Below are positions 38,081 through 46,983 of a DNA stretch of 64,000 nucleotides, in pieces. The stretch comes from Psychrosphaera algicola (GTDB lineage: Bacteria; Pseudomonadota; Gammaproteobacteria; Enterobacterales; Alteromonadaceae). Numbering within the stretch: position 1 is the stretch's first letter; each line of letters begins with the position of its first letter. Location of the stretch: contig NZ_JAQOMS010000002.1 of assembly GCF_028401425.1 (NCBI RefSeq), forward strand, positions 3,658,001 to 3,722,000, written 5' to 3'. The position numbers were made by a program, and so were the translations under genes. The notes under the pieces were generated by a model that saw only the letters and a list, made by a program, of their open reading frames with translations, was not told where the DNA came from and made no database searches.

Positions 38081-39316
38081 TTATAGATAGATAAGGTAGG
38101 GTTTTCTATCTGCTAGAAACTTTTGTAAACCCGGTTGCCATTGTTGTTTAATTTGCTCAGCGCTATGGCCCGCCAATATGCTTTTTCTTACTTTGTCAGT
38201 CCCCGCTAATTTGTCCATAAACTCAGGCCGTTCAAAAAACTCAAGATCATTTTCTTTAAACATTTGGTACCATTTTATAAAAATGGCCAGATCTAATCCT
38301 TGGATCCTTGATGAGGATAACGACTCACCGGTTAATAGTTTGCCTTTGAGCTTAGGAAAAGGAGCGGCATGAGCAATGGGTTGTGGCGTGAACTGGAATT
38401 TAACCTTGGCCAAAAAGTTATTACTTACAAGGTCATGACCGACAACTTGAAATGGAAATGGGGTGCCCCGACCAATGCTCGCGGGTGTTGCTTCAAAAAA
38501 CATAGTGATGGATATAAGCGGACCGCAATCTCATTAGGCAAGTTGGGGCTTGGTGGTATGGGCAAAATATAAGGTGTTGTTCTGTTGTAGTTCGCTACCG
38601 GAATAACCCTTAGATCTAATGTGGGCAACTCACTTTGGGTAGTTGTGCTTGATGTATTTGAGTGCTCAATCGACAACCAGTTTTCACCAATAATCATTTG
38701 GGCCAATTCTCCTACCGTTAAACCATGTAATAGCGGAATAGGGTGTATACCAACAAAAGAGCGAAACGCTGGTTCCAGCACAGGTCCATCTACATGCATA
38801 ATATTGGGATTAGGTCGATCTAAGACGATAAACGTAACACTAGATTCAGCGGCGGCTTGCATTACATAATGCATAGAGCTGATATAGGTGTAAAAACGCG
38901 TGCCGACATCTTGAATATCAAAAAGCATGACATCAATCGAGTCCATTATCTGCGCTGAAGGCTTTTTGTTTTTGCCATATATCGAAACGATGTCTAGGCC
39001 AGTGACAGGATCTTTGCCTGAACTGACCTTTTCACCTGCGCCATGATCGCCTCTAAATCCATGTTCCGGGGCAAAGATATATGTAATGTTGACATCATGG
39101 CTTAATAAAATATCAACAAGGTGTTGGTCGCCCACCATAGAGGTTTGATTAACGACTAACCCAACGGATTTGTTTTTAGCAATGGTAAGTATTTTTTAAT
39201 TGAGCGGCGCCAACCACCACATCATTATTAGTTGGTGGTTGACCATGTTGAGCAATAACAGAAAACGTTGAAGCGGCGAGTAATATCAACACTGTCAAAA
39301 ATATTCTAATCCACAT
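38081..39316 (-). CDS. namZ: Exported exo-beta-N-acetylmuramidase, NamZ/DUF1343 family, three frameshifts
   Basis: About 412 residues. ATG 39316 starts a signal peptide (IRIFLTVLILLAASTFSVIAQ). The DUF1343 domain shows NKSVGLVVNQTSMV, FAPEHGFRGDHGAGE, MLFDIQDVGTRFYTYISSMHY, VLDRPNPN, GPVLEPAFRSFVGIHPIPLLHG and LYPSLCFFEATPASIGRGT. Breaks are in A runs near 39192 and 39175 (N-terminus) and in a T run near 38493 (before FEATPASIG), each one base short. Characterised relatives in Bacillus and Tannerella release MurNAc from the non-reducing end of peptidoglycan fragments. The gene follows the kinase-MurQ fusion by 73 bases on the same strand. Confidence 0.88.
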
Positions 39317-39389
39317 GATTTACTCTTTATGTACGGCATTGTGGCTACGTTAATAGCCGGTTAGTTACCTAATTATTTGTTTTATCATT

Positions 39390-41235
39390 TTACTCTGTTG
39401 CCTGTTTTACGCTTTGTAAGGCATGCCGTAAAAAACCACCATTACGAACCAATTCTTGTTGGATATCTTGGATATTTTCATTCGTCAAAATATGAACAAT
39501 CGCCAGTTTGGCATTGTAGTGCGTTAAGTCGAGGGCGACTTGCGCCGTATGGGCGTCGCATCCTGTAGCCTGCATCACAATTCGGATTGCTCTGACATAC
39601 AACTTTTTGTTGCTGGCGTTTACGTCAACCATAAGATTTTCATAAACCTTACCAATGCGGATCATACTGGCAGTACTCAACATATTTAGAATGAGCTTTT
39701 GTGCCGTTCCCGACTTCATTCTTGTTGAACCTGTTAATACTTCCGGGCCAACTACAGCGCAAATATTAATGTCACAATAACTGGCTAACTGACTGCTCGG
39801 GTTACAGCTGATGGAAATGGTTTTTGTACCTATGCTTTTGGCATAATCAATTGCGCCAATTACGTAGGGTGTACGACCACTTGCAGCAATCCCCACAAGG
39901 ATGTCGTTTTCACCATAATTGATATTGATAAGATCATTTTTACCGAGTTCAAACGAGTCTTCAGCACCTTCAACGGCCTTATAAATCGCCTGGCTGCCTC
40001 CGGCAATAATGCCAACAACTTGTTTACTCGAAACGCTAAAGGTTGGCGGACATTCAACGGCGTCGAGAACACCTAAACGACCACTGGTACCAGCACCAAT
40101 ATAGATAAGTCGACCACCTTTATTAAACGCGTTCACAATCTCTTCAACCGCTTTCCCTATTTCTGGAATACAGGCTTTTATTGCGTTGGGAACAATGGCA
40201 TCCGCTTGATTTATTTTGGTTAATAGTTGTTCGGTATCAACTAAATCGAGATCTAAAGTATCTGGGTTTCGAGTCTCCGAAACCATATTGTCTAGCTGTG
40301 CGAGCAGACTATCGCGTTCATTGTTATCGTATTTACTGCTTTTACTGCGATCAATTACATCGCTTGAGTTACTGCCTAGTTGAAGTTTTGCTAAGAAGCA
40401 CGCGCCATCTAATGAACTGCCGCCGGTGAGTTTGCAATAAGACTTAATTCGGTCGTTTAGCAAAGGTAATGTGACTTCGGCTAGGCCGCCCATAATTACC
40501 ACATCAACTTTGCTGTCTAATCGAGTTTGTTGAATAAGTTGTTCTGTGTCTAACACATGTTGTTCAATTAAACTGTTGGCCACAGGACAAGCATTGTGAA
40601 GAGAAAATACATCGGTGCTTAATGTTGCATAATCTTTAGCTTGAGATTGCGCCAACCAATTTGCGATTTGCTGTTTATCTGTACCTAGTTTTTCGGCGAG
40701 TTTTTTGTGGTGACTGAGACAGCTTGGTTATGCCAGTTAATGTCAGCTAGTAGCTTTTGAACCGCGTTAAAACCAAGTTTTGCGCCACTGGCTTCGTCAC
40801 CGATTGGAAATCCCCAACCACCAACATAATGCTCTTTGCCATTTTTATCTAACCGAGCACCAACCGATCCTGTGCCCAGTGCAACCACAGCGATAGGCTC
40901 GCCATTGTTTGCACCATATAGTGATGTTTTTGCATCATTAACAACGTCTAATGAGGCAAAAGCAAAGGGAGTTCATCTTTTAGTTGATTCGCTTGATTTG
41001 CCACTCCGCCGCCTGCAACACCGATAAGAACGTGCACGTTTAACGCGGAGGCTTGAAATTTAAGTAGCAGTTTCTCGATTAATTCTTTTAAAACAATTTG
41101 GGCATTTGCAAAGTCGTTGCTTAATGACGAAGCGCCAGCTTGCAAGGTGTGACTTTCACCGGTAGAAAGCTTTTCAATTCGACCTATGGTTTTTGTGCCA
41201 CCACCGTCGATACCGATTACGTATTTTTGTACCAC
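39390..41235 (-). CDS. murQ: Fusion of BadF-type amino-sugar kinase and MurNAc-6-phosphate etherase
   Basis: About 615 residues. Residues 1-300 are a BadF/BcrA-type kinase: KYVIGIDGGGTKTIG (phosphate 1), GVAGGGVANQ, VALGTGSVGARL, GGWGFPIGDEASGA and VDVVIMGGLAEV. Residues about 320-615 are MurQ: ETRNPDTLDLD, IYIGAGTSGRLGVLDAVECPPTF with the first catalytic Glu, KAVEGAEDSFE with the second, GIAASGRTPYVIGAIDYA and GSTRMKSGTAQKLILNMLST. Frame slips near 40965 and 40704 are inside the kinase half; the junction between domains lies in one unbroken frame, so the fusion is real. It should phosphorylate MurNAc (or GlcNAc) and convert MurNAc-6-P to GlcNAc-6-P plus lactate. Confidence 0.9.
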
Positions 41236-41451
41236 TAAGATTCCTTAGAATATGTGCTGATGCAAGTTTGGGCGTTGAGGTGGCTTTTTAAGAGATCAAT
41301 AAAACGTGATAAAGCCGCACCTATGAAACGTTGCCTAACTGATCCAAACTTCATTATCCAGATAACAATTTTACAATTATCAATTTCCATATTGTTGTAT
41401 TTGCAGAATATATAATTCGCAATGGAATGTAAAAATTAAACTCGCTTATTA
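41236..41451. other. Upstream region of the MurNAc salvage operon
   Basis: About 215 bases between the kinase-MurQ start and a small uncertain ORF. It must carry the operon promoter. I see no clear promoter, hairpin or regulator site that I would defend. Confidence 0.3.
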
Positions 41452-41668
41452 GTGCGATATGACGCTAATTCTGCGGCAACTTACCCGGTTGTTTATCAGT
41501 TAGGTGGCGATTATGTTTACCACGGAGAGTCTGGAATATTGGACCTCATGACGAATAAGGTCATTTACTTTCGCAACAATCGGCACTGATAGTGCTGTTA
41601 AATCTGCGTTAAGTTATTATCAAAAAGCCCTTGTTTTGGCCAAGAAATACAAAAGTAATCAGTGGTAA
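41452..41668 (+). other. Small uncertain ORF or gene remnant, frameshifted
   Basis: GTG 41452 opens RYDANSAATYPVVYQLGGDYV and YHGESGILDLMTNKVIYF, stopping at 41589; one frame over, ATIGTDSAVKSALSYYQKAL and VLAKKYKSNQW continue to TAA 41666-41668. With one base added near 41570 it would be about 72 residues, ending in a TPR-like helix. The protein-like composition across both frames suggests a real small gene or the end of a lost one. Function unknown. Confidence 0.35.
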
Positions 41669-41805
41669 ATATATAATATAAAGGCTAACATCATGAAAGA
41701 TAAAGGTTAAAACCTTTTTGATTAATATAAACTTGAGTTGGTTATTTCTACTAGAAACCTCACTCGGTCGTATTCTCATAAAAATGCAGTAAGGATGAGT
41801 TAGGA

Positions 41806-42255
41806 ATGCAGTTTTCAGACAATTTTGTGAAATATTTATTTGCCGCGTTATCGACAGGGTTATTTGCTTTTTATTTAGGCGAGTTATTTACAAAAGGTGA
41901 CGCGAACAGTTTCTTTATTGTGTTCGCAATATTTTCAGCGTTTTATTCGTATAAATTTTCAAGCCACTATAGAACTAAGAACGCAGTGGAACAATTAATA
42001 ACGAGAAATGGCGAAAGCATTCAATTTTCTTCTGTTAAAACGTTGCTATTTGTTAATCCGTCTCGCGTTGAGAATATTGACGTTAACCGTATATCGGTTG
42101 CAAGCATAGGTAAAAACTGGCTTTCAATAATCATCGACGGTAATGGCAATGGATTTGACTTTCAATTATGCGGCTCACGGCAAGATATTGAATCTCATAT
42201 TAAGTCACTTTTAGATGACCAAGAATTATCGAAAATTGACTTTAGGCTGATCTAA
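41806..42255 (+). CDS. Membrane-anchored protein of unknown function
   Basis: A 149-residue protein. Two adjacent hydrophobic segments near the start (YLFAALSTGLFAFYLGELF and FFIVFAIFSAFYSYKF) form a hairpin, followed by a soluble domain of about 90 residues (NGESIQFSSVKTLLFVNPSR, WLSIIIDGNGNGFDFQLCGS) resembling a small beta-sheet module with a C-terminal helix. No family recognised. ATG 41806 is preceded by AAGGATGAG. Intact. Confidence 0.65.
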   Translation: MQFSDNFVKYLFAALSTGLFAFYLGELFTKGDANSFFIVFAIFSAFYSYKFSSHYRTKNAVEQLITRNGESIQFSSVKTLLFVNPSRVENIDVNRISVASIGKNWLSIIIDGNGNGFDFQLCGSRQDIESHIKSLLDDQELSKIDFRLI

Positions 42256-42410
42256 CGTTCTTCTAGCTTACTCCGGTAAATCGTATTAGAGTCACCTAAG
42301 GTTGAAATATATTTTATTTTCTTACTTTCAGATTTACGAACGAGAAATTACGGTTTAAAAACGTTTATTTTAGGGCGATAAAAATAGAGAGTTTGCACTA
42401 TGGCGCGGTT

Positions 42411-42749
42411 GTGAGATATTTTTTACTTTTTATAGGCTGGTCCTCGGTTGTTGGCAGCTTTGGCGATGGTGCACTTGGCCTTTACGCGCTGTGGATTAAT
42501 TTTTTGAACGATTGGGAGCTATTAGATTTTTCAATTAATGAATTTTTAAAAGACTACGTGCCTTTTATATATTGGGTTAAAAGTATCGCGTTTTATGTGC
42601 TGCCTGAAAACATCGTTTTGTGGTTGTTTAATTTACCCGCCTTATTATATTTTCCGACACGAATTGTTATGAGTATTATTATTGGCTGGTGGGCTTTGTC
42701 AAAAGCCGAACAGTTGGCAAATAGAAAAGTCCCAGTTCAGCACAACTAA
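42411..42749 (+). CDS. Membrane protein of unknown function
   Basis: About 112 residues. The start VRYFLLFIGWSSVVGSFGDGALGLYALW gives a first hydrophobic segment; a second (FIYWVKSIAFYVLPENIVLWLFNLPALLYF) and third (IVMSIIIGWWALS) follow, with acidic SINEFLKDY in the first loop. GTG 42411 is the first plausible start; an upstream TTG at 42393 is also possible. Not recognised. It borders the tandem repeat array. Confidence 0.6.
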   Translation: MRYFLLFIGWSSVVGSFGDGALGLYALWINFLNDWELLDFSINEFLKDYVPFIYWVKSIAFYVLPENIVLWLFNLPALLYFPTRIVMSIIIGWWALSKAEQLANRKVPVQHN

Positions 42750-42788
42750 TCACAACTAAACACAACATTCCGTCATTCAAAATCAACA

Positions 42789-43166
42789 GAAAAAACGTCA
42801 TTCTAAAAGAGTCTAAGCGATATTAAGAACCTCCAACCAAGTGCAGAGGAAGTTCATAGTTTGCCCCAAATTGGCTCGTAATTTCAGAACAAAAAACGTC
42901 ATCCTAAAAGAGCCTTAGCGATATTCAGGATCTCCAACCGAGTGCAGAGGAAGTTCATGATTCGCCCCAAATTGGCTCTTAATTTCAGAACAAAAACGTC
43001 ATTCTAAAAGAGCATTAGCGATATTAGGAACCTCCAACCGAGTGCAGAGGAAGTTCATAGTTCGCTTTCAATTGACTCATAATAACCAGAACAAAAAACG
43101 TCATCCTAAAAGAGCCTTAGCGATATTCAGGATCTCCAACCAAGTGCGAGGAAGTTCATAATTTGC
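42789..43166. repeat. Tandem array of about 101-bp repeats (3.7 copies)
   Basis: Four units start with an A5-6 tract followed by ACGTCAT, with the ACGTC at 42795, 42896, 42996 and 43098, so the period is 100-102 bases. Each contains AAAAGAG, TTAGCGATATT or a close variant, CTCCAACC, AGTGC and GAGGAAGTTCAT. Units 2 and 4 share ATCCT with a matching AGGAT, and units 1 and 3 share ATTCT with AGAA-like partners, so two unit types alternate. No long ORF crosses the array. The stretch from 43167 to 43318 shows no gene. Confidence 0.92.
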
Positions 43167-43318
43167 ATTGCAGGTTTCGCCTTTTAGCTAAATCAAAGAC
43201 CAATTGTTTGCAACAGAGAGTTAGTAGTAAAGGTCCAATAATTTTGATACAAATATGGTTATCGTAAAAAGAGAGTCGGTTTCCTGTCATTAGGTTGTTA
43301 GCAGGTAAAGGAATAACT

Positions 43319-43495
43319 ATGAATAAGTGGAATAATTCTAACAAATTAAAGAAACCTGTGCTTTTTGGTATAGCAATGGGAGTTGCTATTGGCGCAAGTA
43401 TAGGTGTTGCATTAAACAGTGCTACTTTCGGTATTAGTATTGGAATTGCTATGGCAGTTGCTTTCTGGGCTTCTGCCAAAAACTCAAATAAATAA
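43319..43495 (+). CDS. Small glycine-zipper membrane protein
   Basis: A 58-residue protein starting at ATG 43319, after AAAGGAATAACT. The N-terminus is basic and Asn/Lys-rich (NKWNNSNKLKKPVLF). The remainder is hydrophobic with small residues every fourth position (GIAMGVAIGASIGVALNS), a glycine-zipper pattern seen in membrane-inserting small proteins and phage or toxin peptides. Whether it is structural or toxic cannot be told. The good ribosome site supports coding. Confidence 0.6.
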   Translation: MNKWNNSNKLKKPVLFGIAMGVAIGASIGVALNSATFGISIGIAMAVAFWASAKNSNK

Positions 43496-43616
43496 TTGCT
43501 TACCGTATCATCCATACAAGCAATTAATCAGGAAAAATATCAGTTGGTTGTGACTCCTGTGCCGCTACTACTCAATCAACTAGATAGCCGCATTTTTATG
43601 TGGCCTTAGGTGCTCT

Positions 43617-43967
43617 ATGAATCCAGTCGTCACATTAGGTAGAAAATCTGTCGATTTAAAGTTTAAAGCATTTGGTTTAAAAATAATTCAGGATATTCCA
43701 ACTGACGACTTTAATCGCATATTGGAATTTCATCTTAAAAATGGCTGGATCAAAACTTACGAATACGATGGTTTTGATGCTTGGATCGATTACGGCAAAG
43801 TTAAGTTGTCAAATGAAGGTCGTAAACTTAAGTTTGAGTGGGATAATTGGCGTGAAGGTGAAATATCGGGCAAAGCAAGTGATGTTGAAGCTTTAGCCGC
43901 TAAATTTAACTACACCGCGCGAGAAACGCCAAACTGGTGGCCAGCAACTAGCAAAACATTCAAATAG
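43617..43967 (+). CDS. Cytoplasmic protein of unknown function
   Basis: A 116-residue soluble protein with many aromatic and charged residues (FHLKNGWIKTYEYDGFDAWIDYGKVKL, FEWDNWREGEISG) and a WWP near the C-terminus. The pattern suggests an alpha/beta fold but matches no family I know. The ATG at 43617 lacks a clear ribosome site. Intact. It lies in a run of small unknown genes downstream of the tandem repeats. Confidence 0.6.
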   Translation: MNPVVTLGRKSVDLKFKAFGLKIIQDIPTDDFNRILEFHLKNGWIKTYEYDGFDAWIDYGKVKLSNEGRKLKFEWDNWREGEISGKASDVEALAAKFNYTARETPNWWPATSKTFK

Positions 43968-44071
43968 GCAAGAAATTGCGGATATCCTGTTTAGTGCTGT
44001 TTCGTTCCGATTTATCAGAGAAATGCGGTCTTAGCTGCTTCATGTCTTGTTTTATATAAGGAGACCTAAAA

Positions 44072-44296
44072 TTGAATATTAACGTAACGTTTTATGGCGA
44101 ACTCATTTTCTATTCGATGTTTATCGTAGGTGGATTGAGTTATTACTTAGGCAAACGAAAAACAAACAATCCTAAAATTGTGACATTAGTGGGAGTTTTA
44201 TTATGCATTACGCCACCTTTAAACTTAGTGTATTTGTTTGTTCTAGCAATTAAAAATAAAGAAGCCCCAGAGAGTGTCGTTGAAAACAAAGTTTGA
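44072..44296 (+). CDS. Small two-helix membrane protein
   Basis: A 74-residue ORF with TTG 44072 behind an AAGGAGACC ribosome site. Two hydrophobic segments (GELIFYSMFIVGGLSYYLG and IVTLVGVLLCITPPLNLVYLFVLAI) are joined by a basic loop (KRKTNNPK), giving a hairpin with both ends outside. No family recognised. A further 36-codon ORF ending at 44390 follows and may be noise. Confidence 0.55.
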   Translation: MNINVTFYGELIFYSMFIVGGLSYYLGKRKTNNPKIVTLVGVLLCITPPLNLVYLFVLAIKNKEAPESVVENKV

Positions 44297-44414
44297 TTTG
44301 GTTAACACAACTCATTTAATCTGGGAACGTAACGCACAATATGTGTTATTAGACGGGCAAGCTGGGGTTTATTTTGACGGTTTCAGATAAAACGAAGAGA
44401 AATTTTTTGGTGCT

Positions 44415-44675
44415 TTGTTTATCATATTCATTGTGATTTTAAGTTACAGCGTTGTACCTAATCGTATCCCTGTTGTGTCATGTGAAGATGTAACTTGGAA
44501 CGACGTTGTGCTGTTAGTTCAACCTCATCTTGATGATACGCTTAACGCGGCACTCGTTATGCAGGGACAAAGTTCAGAATATCATCCATCAGCCGCTGCG
44601 ATACAGGTGATGGATGAACCATTACCAGAAAATATAAAGCGTACATTAAAAGCAATAATCAAAGCCGATTGCTAG
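44415..44675 (+). CDS. Possible small exported protein
   Basis: An 86-residue ORF starting at TTG 44415 without a convincing ribosome site. The first 15 residues are hydrophobic (FIIFIVILSYSVV), then a polar mature part (VTWNDVVLLVQPHLDDTLNAALVMQG) ending in KADC. It could be a small periplasmic protein or the remainder of a damaged gene. Low confidence in start and coding. Confidence 0.4.
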   Translation: MFIIFIVILSYSVVPNRIPVVSCEDVTWNDVVLLVQPHLDDTLNAALVMQGQSSEYHPSAAAIQVMDEPLPENIKRTLKAIIKADC

Positions 44676-45124
44676 CGGTAAACTTCCCTTACAAAGTTAT
44701 TCTCAGTCGAACGGCTTCCTCTGCATTCTACTAAGAAGTTTGACATCCCATTCATTAACCCTCTACCTGTCTTTATTAGCCTATATAAACCATAACTTAA
44801 GCTATTAGAACTTCTCCGATAATACTATTTAGGTCAACTTTTAGTTGAGCCTAGCGTAAATGAAGTCCTATCTTTTTTTACGCGCTCATCTCAATGTTAT
44901 CAGCCAAATTTGTAGGTATCAGCAAGTTCACTTCATCGCTGCTCAAAATCGGATTTATTGCTCTGAATTTATCAACTACACAATGGAACTGGATCCGACA
45001 CAAAGTCAACCTATTTTCAGGCAAATAAAAATTAATTTCCCACAAATTACCACCAAATCTCTTTTCTAATCAAAGACCTTATTTTTTAAAGGATCTTATA
45101 AGTTAAATTGGATGATCCTACCTC
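44676..45124. other. Intergenic region upstream of the dcw promoter
   Basis: About 450 bases. A 69-codon ORF at 44860-45069 is present, but it lacks a ribosome site and protein-like features, so I do not annotate it. No hairpin terminator is obvious. The region ends at the dcw promoter. Confidence 0.4.
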
Positions 45125-45161
45125 TTGACATTGTTGACAGTGAGAGCCTAAACTCTAATTT
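45125..45161 (+). promoter_or_regulatory. Predicted promoter of the mraZ-dcw cluster
   Basis: Two TTGACA boxes (45125-45130 and 45134-45139) offer -35 elements. The first pairs with TAAACT (45149-45154, 18-base spacer) and the second with TAATTT (45156-45161, 16-base spacer). Either places the start site at about 45160-45168, beside the MraZ-like repeats. Confidence 0.65.
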
Positions 45162-45162
45162 G

Positions 45163-45186
45163 TGGGAAAAAGTGGAATTTTTTGGA
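45163..45186 (+). promoter_or_regulatory. Candidate MraZ operator (three TGGR repeats, 10-base period)
   Basis: TGGG at 45163, TGGA at 45173 and TGGA at 45183 are spaced exactly ten bases apart, just after the predicted -10 boxes. In E. coli MraZ represses its own operon by binding TGGG-type direct repeats separated so as to lie on one DNA face. The second and third copies deviate in the last base. Confidence 0.6.
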
Positions 45187-45242
45187 TCTTGTTCCCATAT
45201 TTACGTTTTTAGTGGAAATAATAACCATAAAATGGAGTAAAC

Positions 45243-45701
45243 ATGTTTCGCGGTGCGAATCCTCTTTCAATAGATAGCAAAGGCCGGTTGTCGATCCCGA
45301 CACGTCACCGGGATATTTTGCTGTCTGAATCTGAAGGACGATTAGTTTGCACTGTGGATTTACATCAGCCGTGTTTATTGTTGTATCCACTTATCGAATG
45401 GGAAGACGTTGAATATAAATTGCGCGGGTTGTCGTCGATGAACCCGCAAGAACGTCGAGTACAACGTGTATTACTTGGTAACGCACATGAAATCGATATG
45501 GATAAAAGCGGTCGTGTGTTGTTGCCTAATCAATTACGTCAGCATGCTGGATTGGAAAAAGAGATCCGGCTTGTGGGGCAATTAAACAAATTTGAAATTT
45601 GGTCTGAGTCTCGATGGATTGAACAGATGGCTGAAGATATCGAAACAGAGCTGACGGGTGACTTTGAGTTAACCGAAAGACTGAAAGACTTTTCGTTTTA
45701 A
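45243..45701 (+). CDS. mraZ: Transcriptional regulator MraZ
   Basis: A 152-residue protein, the length of E. coli MraZ, with two AbrB-like DNA-binding repeats: FRGANPLSIDSKGRLSIPTRHR and the second around NAHEIDMDKSGRVLLPNQLRQ. It forms a ring and represses the dcw operon. ATG 45243 follows GGAG. It opens the dcw cluster, followed 23 bases later by rsmH. Intact. Confidence 0.97.
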   Translation: MFRGANPLSIDSKGRLSIPTRHRDILLSESEGRLVCTVDLHQPCLLLYPLIEWEDVEYKLRGLSSMNPQERRVQRVLLGNAHEIDMDKSGRVLLPNQLRQHAGLEKEIRLVGQLNKFEIWSESRWIEQMAEDIETELTGDFELTERLKDFSF

Positions 45702-45724
45702 CAAAATAACTAAACGGTAGAATC

Positions 45725-46670
45725 ATGACGCAAGCGCACGTTTCAGTGTTACTCAAGGAGTCAATTGATGCCTTGGCTATTAAGCCAGATGGCATTTACA
45801 TCGACTGCACCTTTGGTCGCGGCGGGCATTCTGGCGAGATACTAAAATTATTAAATTCTGACGGTCGATTAATCGCAATTGACCGCGATCCTAGCGCAAT
45901 AGAAGCCGCTAAAAAATTCGAAGATAACCCTTCATTTATTATTGAACATAGCCCATTTTCTGAAATTCTCGACGTTGCTAAAAAGCACGGTGTTGTCGGT
46001 AAAGTAGACGGTATTTTAATGGACTTAGGTGTGTCTTCACCACAATTAGATGAAGCAGACCGTGGTTTTAGTTTTATGAAACTAAGGCCCTTTGGATATG
46101 CGTATGGACTATACGCGCGGCATTTCTGCTGCCGATTGGTTGGCTAAAGCTGAAGAAGCGGACATCGTTTTTGCGTTAAAAACCTACGGTGAAGAAAAAT
46201 TTGCCAAACGCATTGCCAGAAAAATTCTAGAACAGCGTGATGAAACGCCGTTTACCACAACAGACGAACTCGCAAAATTAGTGGCGAGCTGTGTGCCTAA
46301 AAGTAAGGCGGAGAAAAAACATCCAGCAACTCGCACATTCCAAGGTATTCGAATTTACATCAATAGTGAATTGGTTGAAATTGAAAAAGCCCTTGAAAGT
46401 TCATTAGAGGTTCTTGCTCCAAATGGACGATTGTCGGTGATCAGTTTTCATTCGTTGGAAGATAGAATTGTAAAACAGTTTATTCGTAAAGAAAGCCAAG
46501 GTAAGCAAGTCCCAAGAGGGTTGCCAATTACCGAAGCGGAATTGAACCTAGGGATCAAATTAAAATCCGTTGGTAAGGCGATAAAGCCTACTGACGAGGA
46601 AATAACGATTAATAGTCGTGCGCGCAGCTCTGTTTTGAGAATTGCAGAAAGGCTCAACAATGATAACTAA
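45725..46670 (+). CDS. rsmH: 16S rRNA (cytosine(1402)-N(4))-methyltransferase RsmH, one frameshift
   Basis: Modifies C1402 in the ribosomal P site. The SAM-binding site is YIDCTFGRGGHSGEIL; DGILMDLGVSSPQLDEADRGFSFM, MRMDYTRGISAADWL and VISFHSLEDRIVK follow. The frame changes near 46083-46088, between FSFMK and GPLDMRMD, where four bases occupy the place of one codon, so one base is extra. Corrected length 314 residues (E. coli 313). ftsL begins inside its last codons. Confidence 0.96.
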
Positions 46671-46983
46671 AATAAACATTGAAGCCGATCTTGCGAAGTA
46701 TATTTTTCAAGACTTAAGTAAGTACAAACTTACAATGGGGCTTCTGTTACTCAATGTTATCCTGGCGTTAGCTGTGGTGCATTGGGCTCAGTTAAATAGG
46801 CAAATGGTTATCCAACAAGATGTGTTATTACAACAACGTGATGACATAGACTTGCGATGGCGCCATTTGTTGTTGGAACAACGAGCATTAGCCGAACACA
46901 GCCGAGTCGAACAAATCGCAAGAGAGCGACTGGCTATGGACAGACCAACTACTGAAGCTGAAGTGGTGGTAACCTTGCCGTGA
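46660..46983 (+). CDS. ftsL: Cell division protein FtsL
   Basis: A 107-residue bitopic protein that joins FtsB and FtsQ in the divisome. A cytoplasmic start (ITKINIEADLAKYIFQDLSKYK) is followed by one membrane helix (MGLLLLNVILALAVVHWAQ) and a periplasmic coiled coil (QQRDDIDLRWRHLLLEQRALAE) with the typical HSRVEQIARERLAM motif. ATG 46660 overlaps the rsmH stop by 11 bases, and its own stop overlaps ftsI (GTGA). Intact. Confidence 0.93.
   Translation: MITKINIEADLAKYIFQDLSKYKLTMGLLLLNVILALAVVHWAQLNRQMVIQQDVLLQQRDDIDLRWRHLLLEQRALAEHSRVEQIARERLAMDRPTTEAEVVVTLP

Noticed and set aside
42789..43166. The 101-bp repeats as a CRISPR array
   Set aside because: The whole unit is repeated with no unique spacers, the period is too long for repeat plus spacer, and no cas genes are present.
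43156..43515. 119-codon minus-strand ORF over the glycine-zipper gene
   Set aside because: It is antisense to a plus-strand ORF with a proper ribosome site, and its Ile/Pro/Ala repetitiveness mirrors the opposite strand.
44860..45069. 69-codon ORF upstream of mraZ
   Set aside because: No ribosome site, no protein-like pattern and no family resemblance; probably chance.
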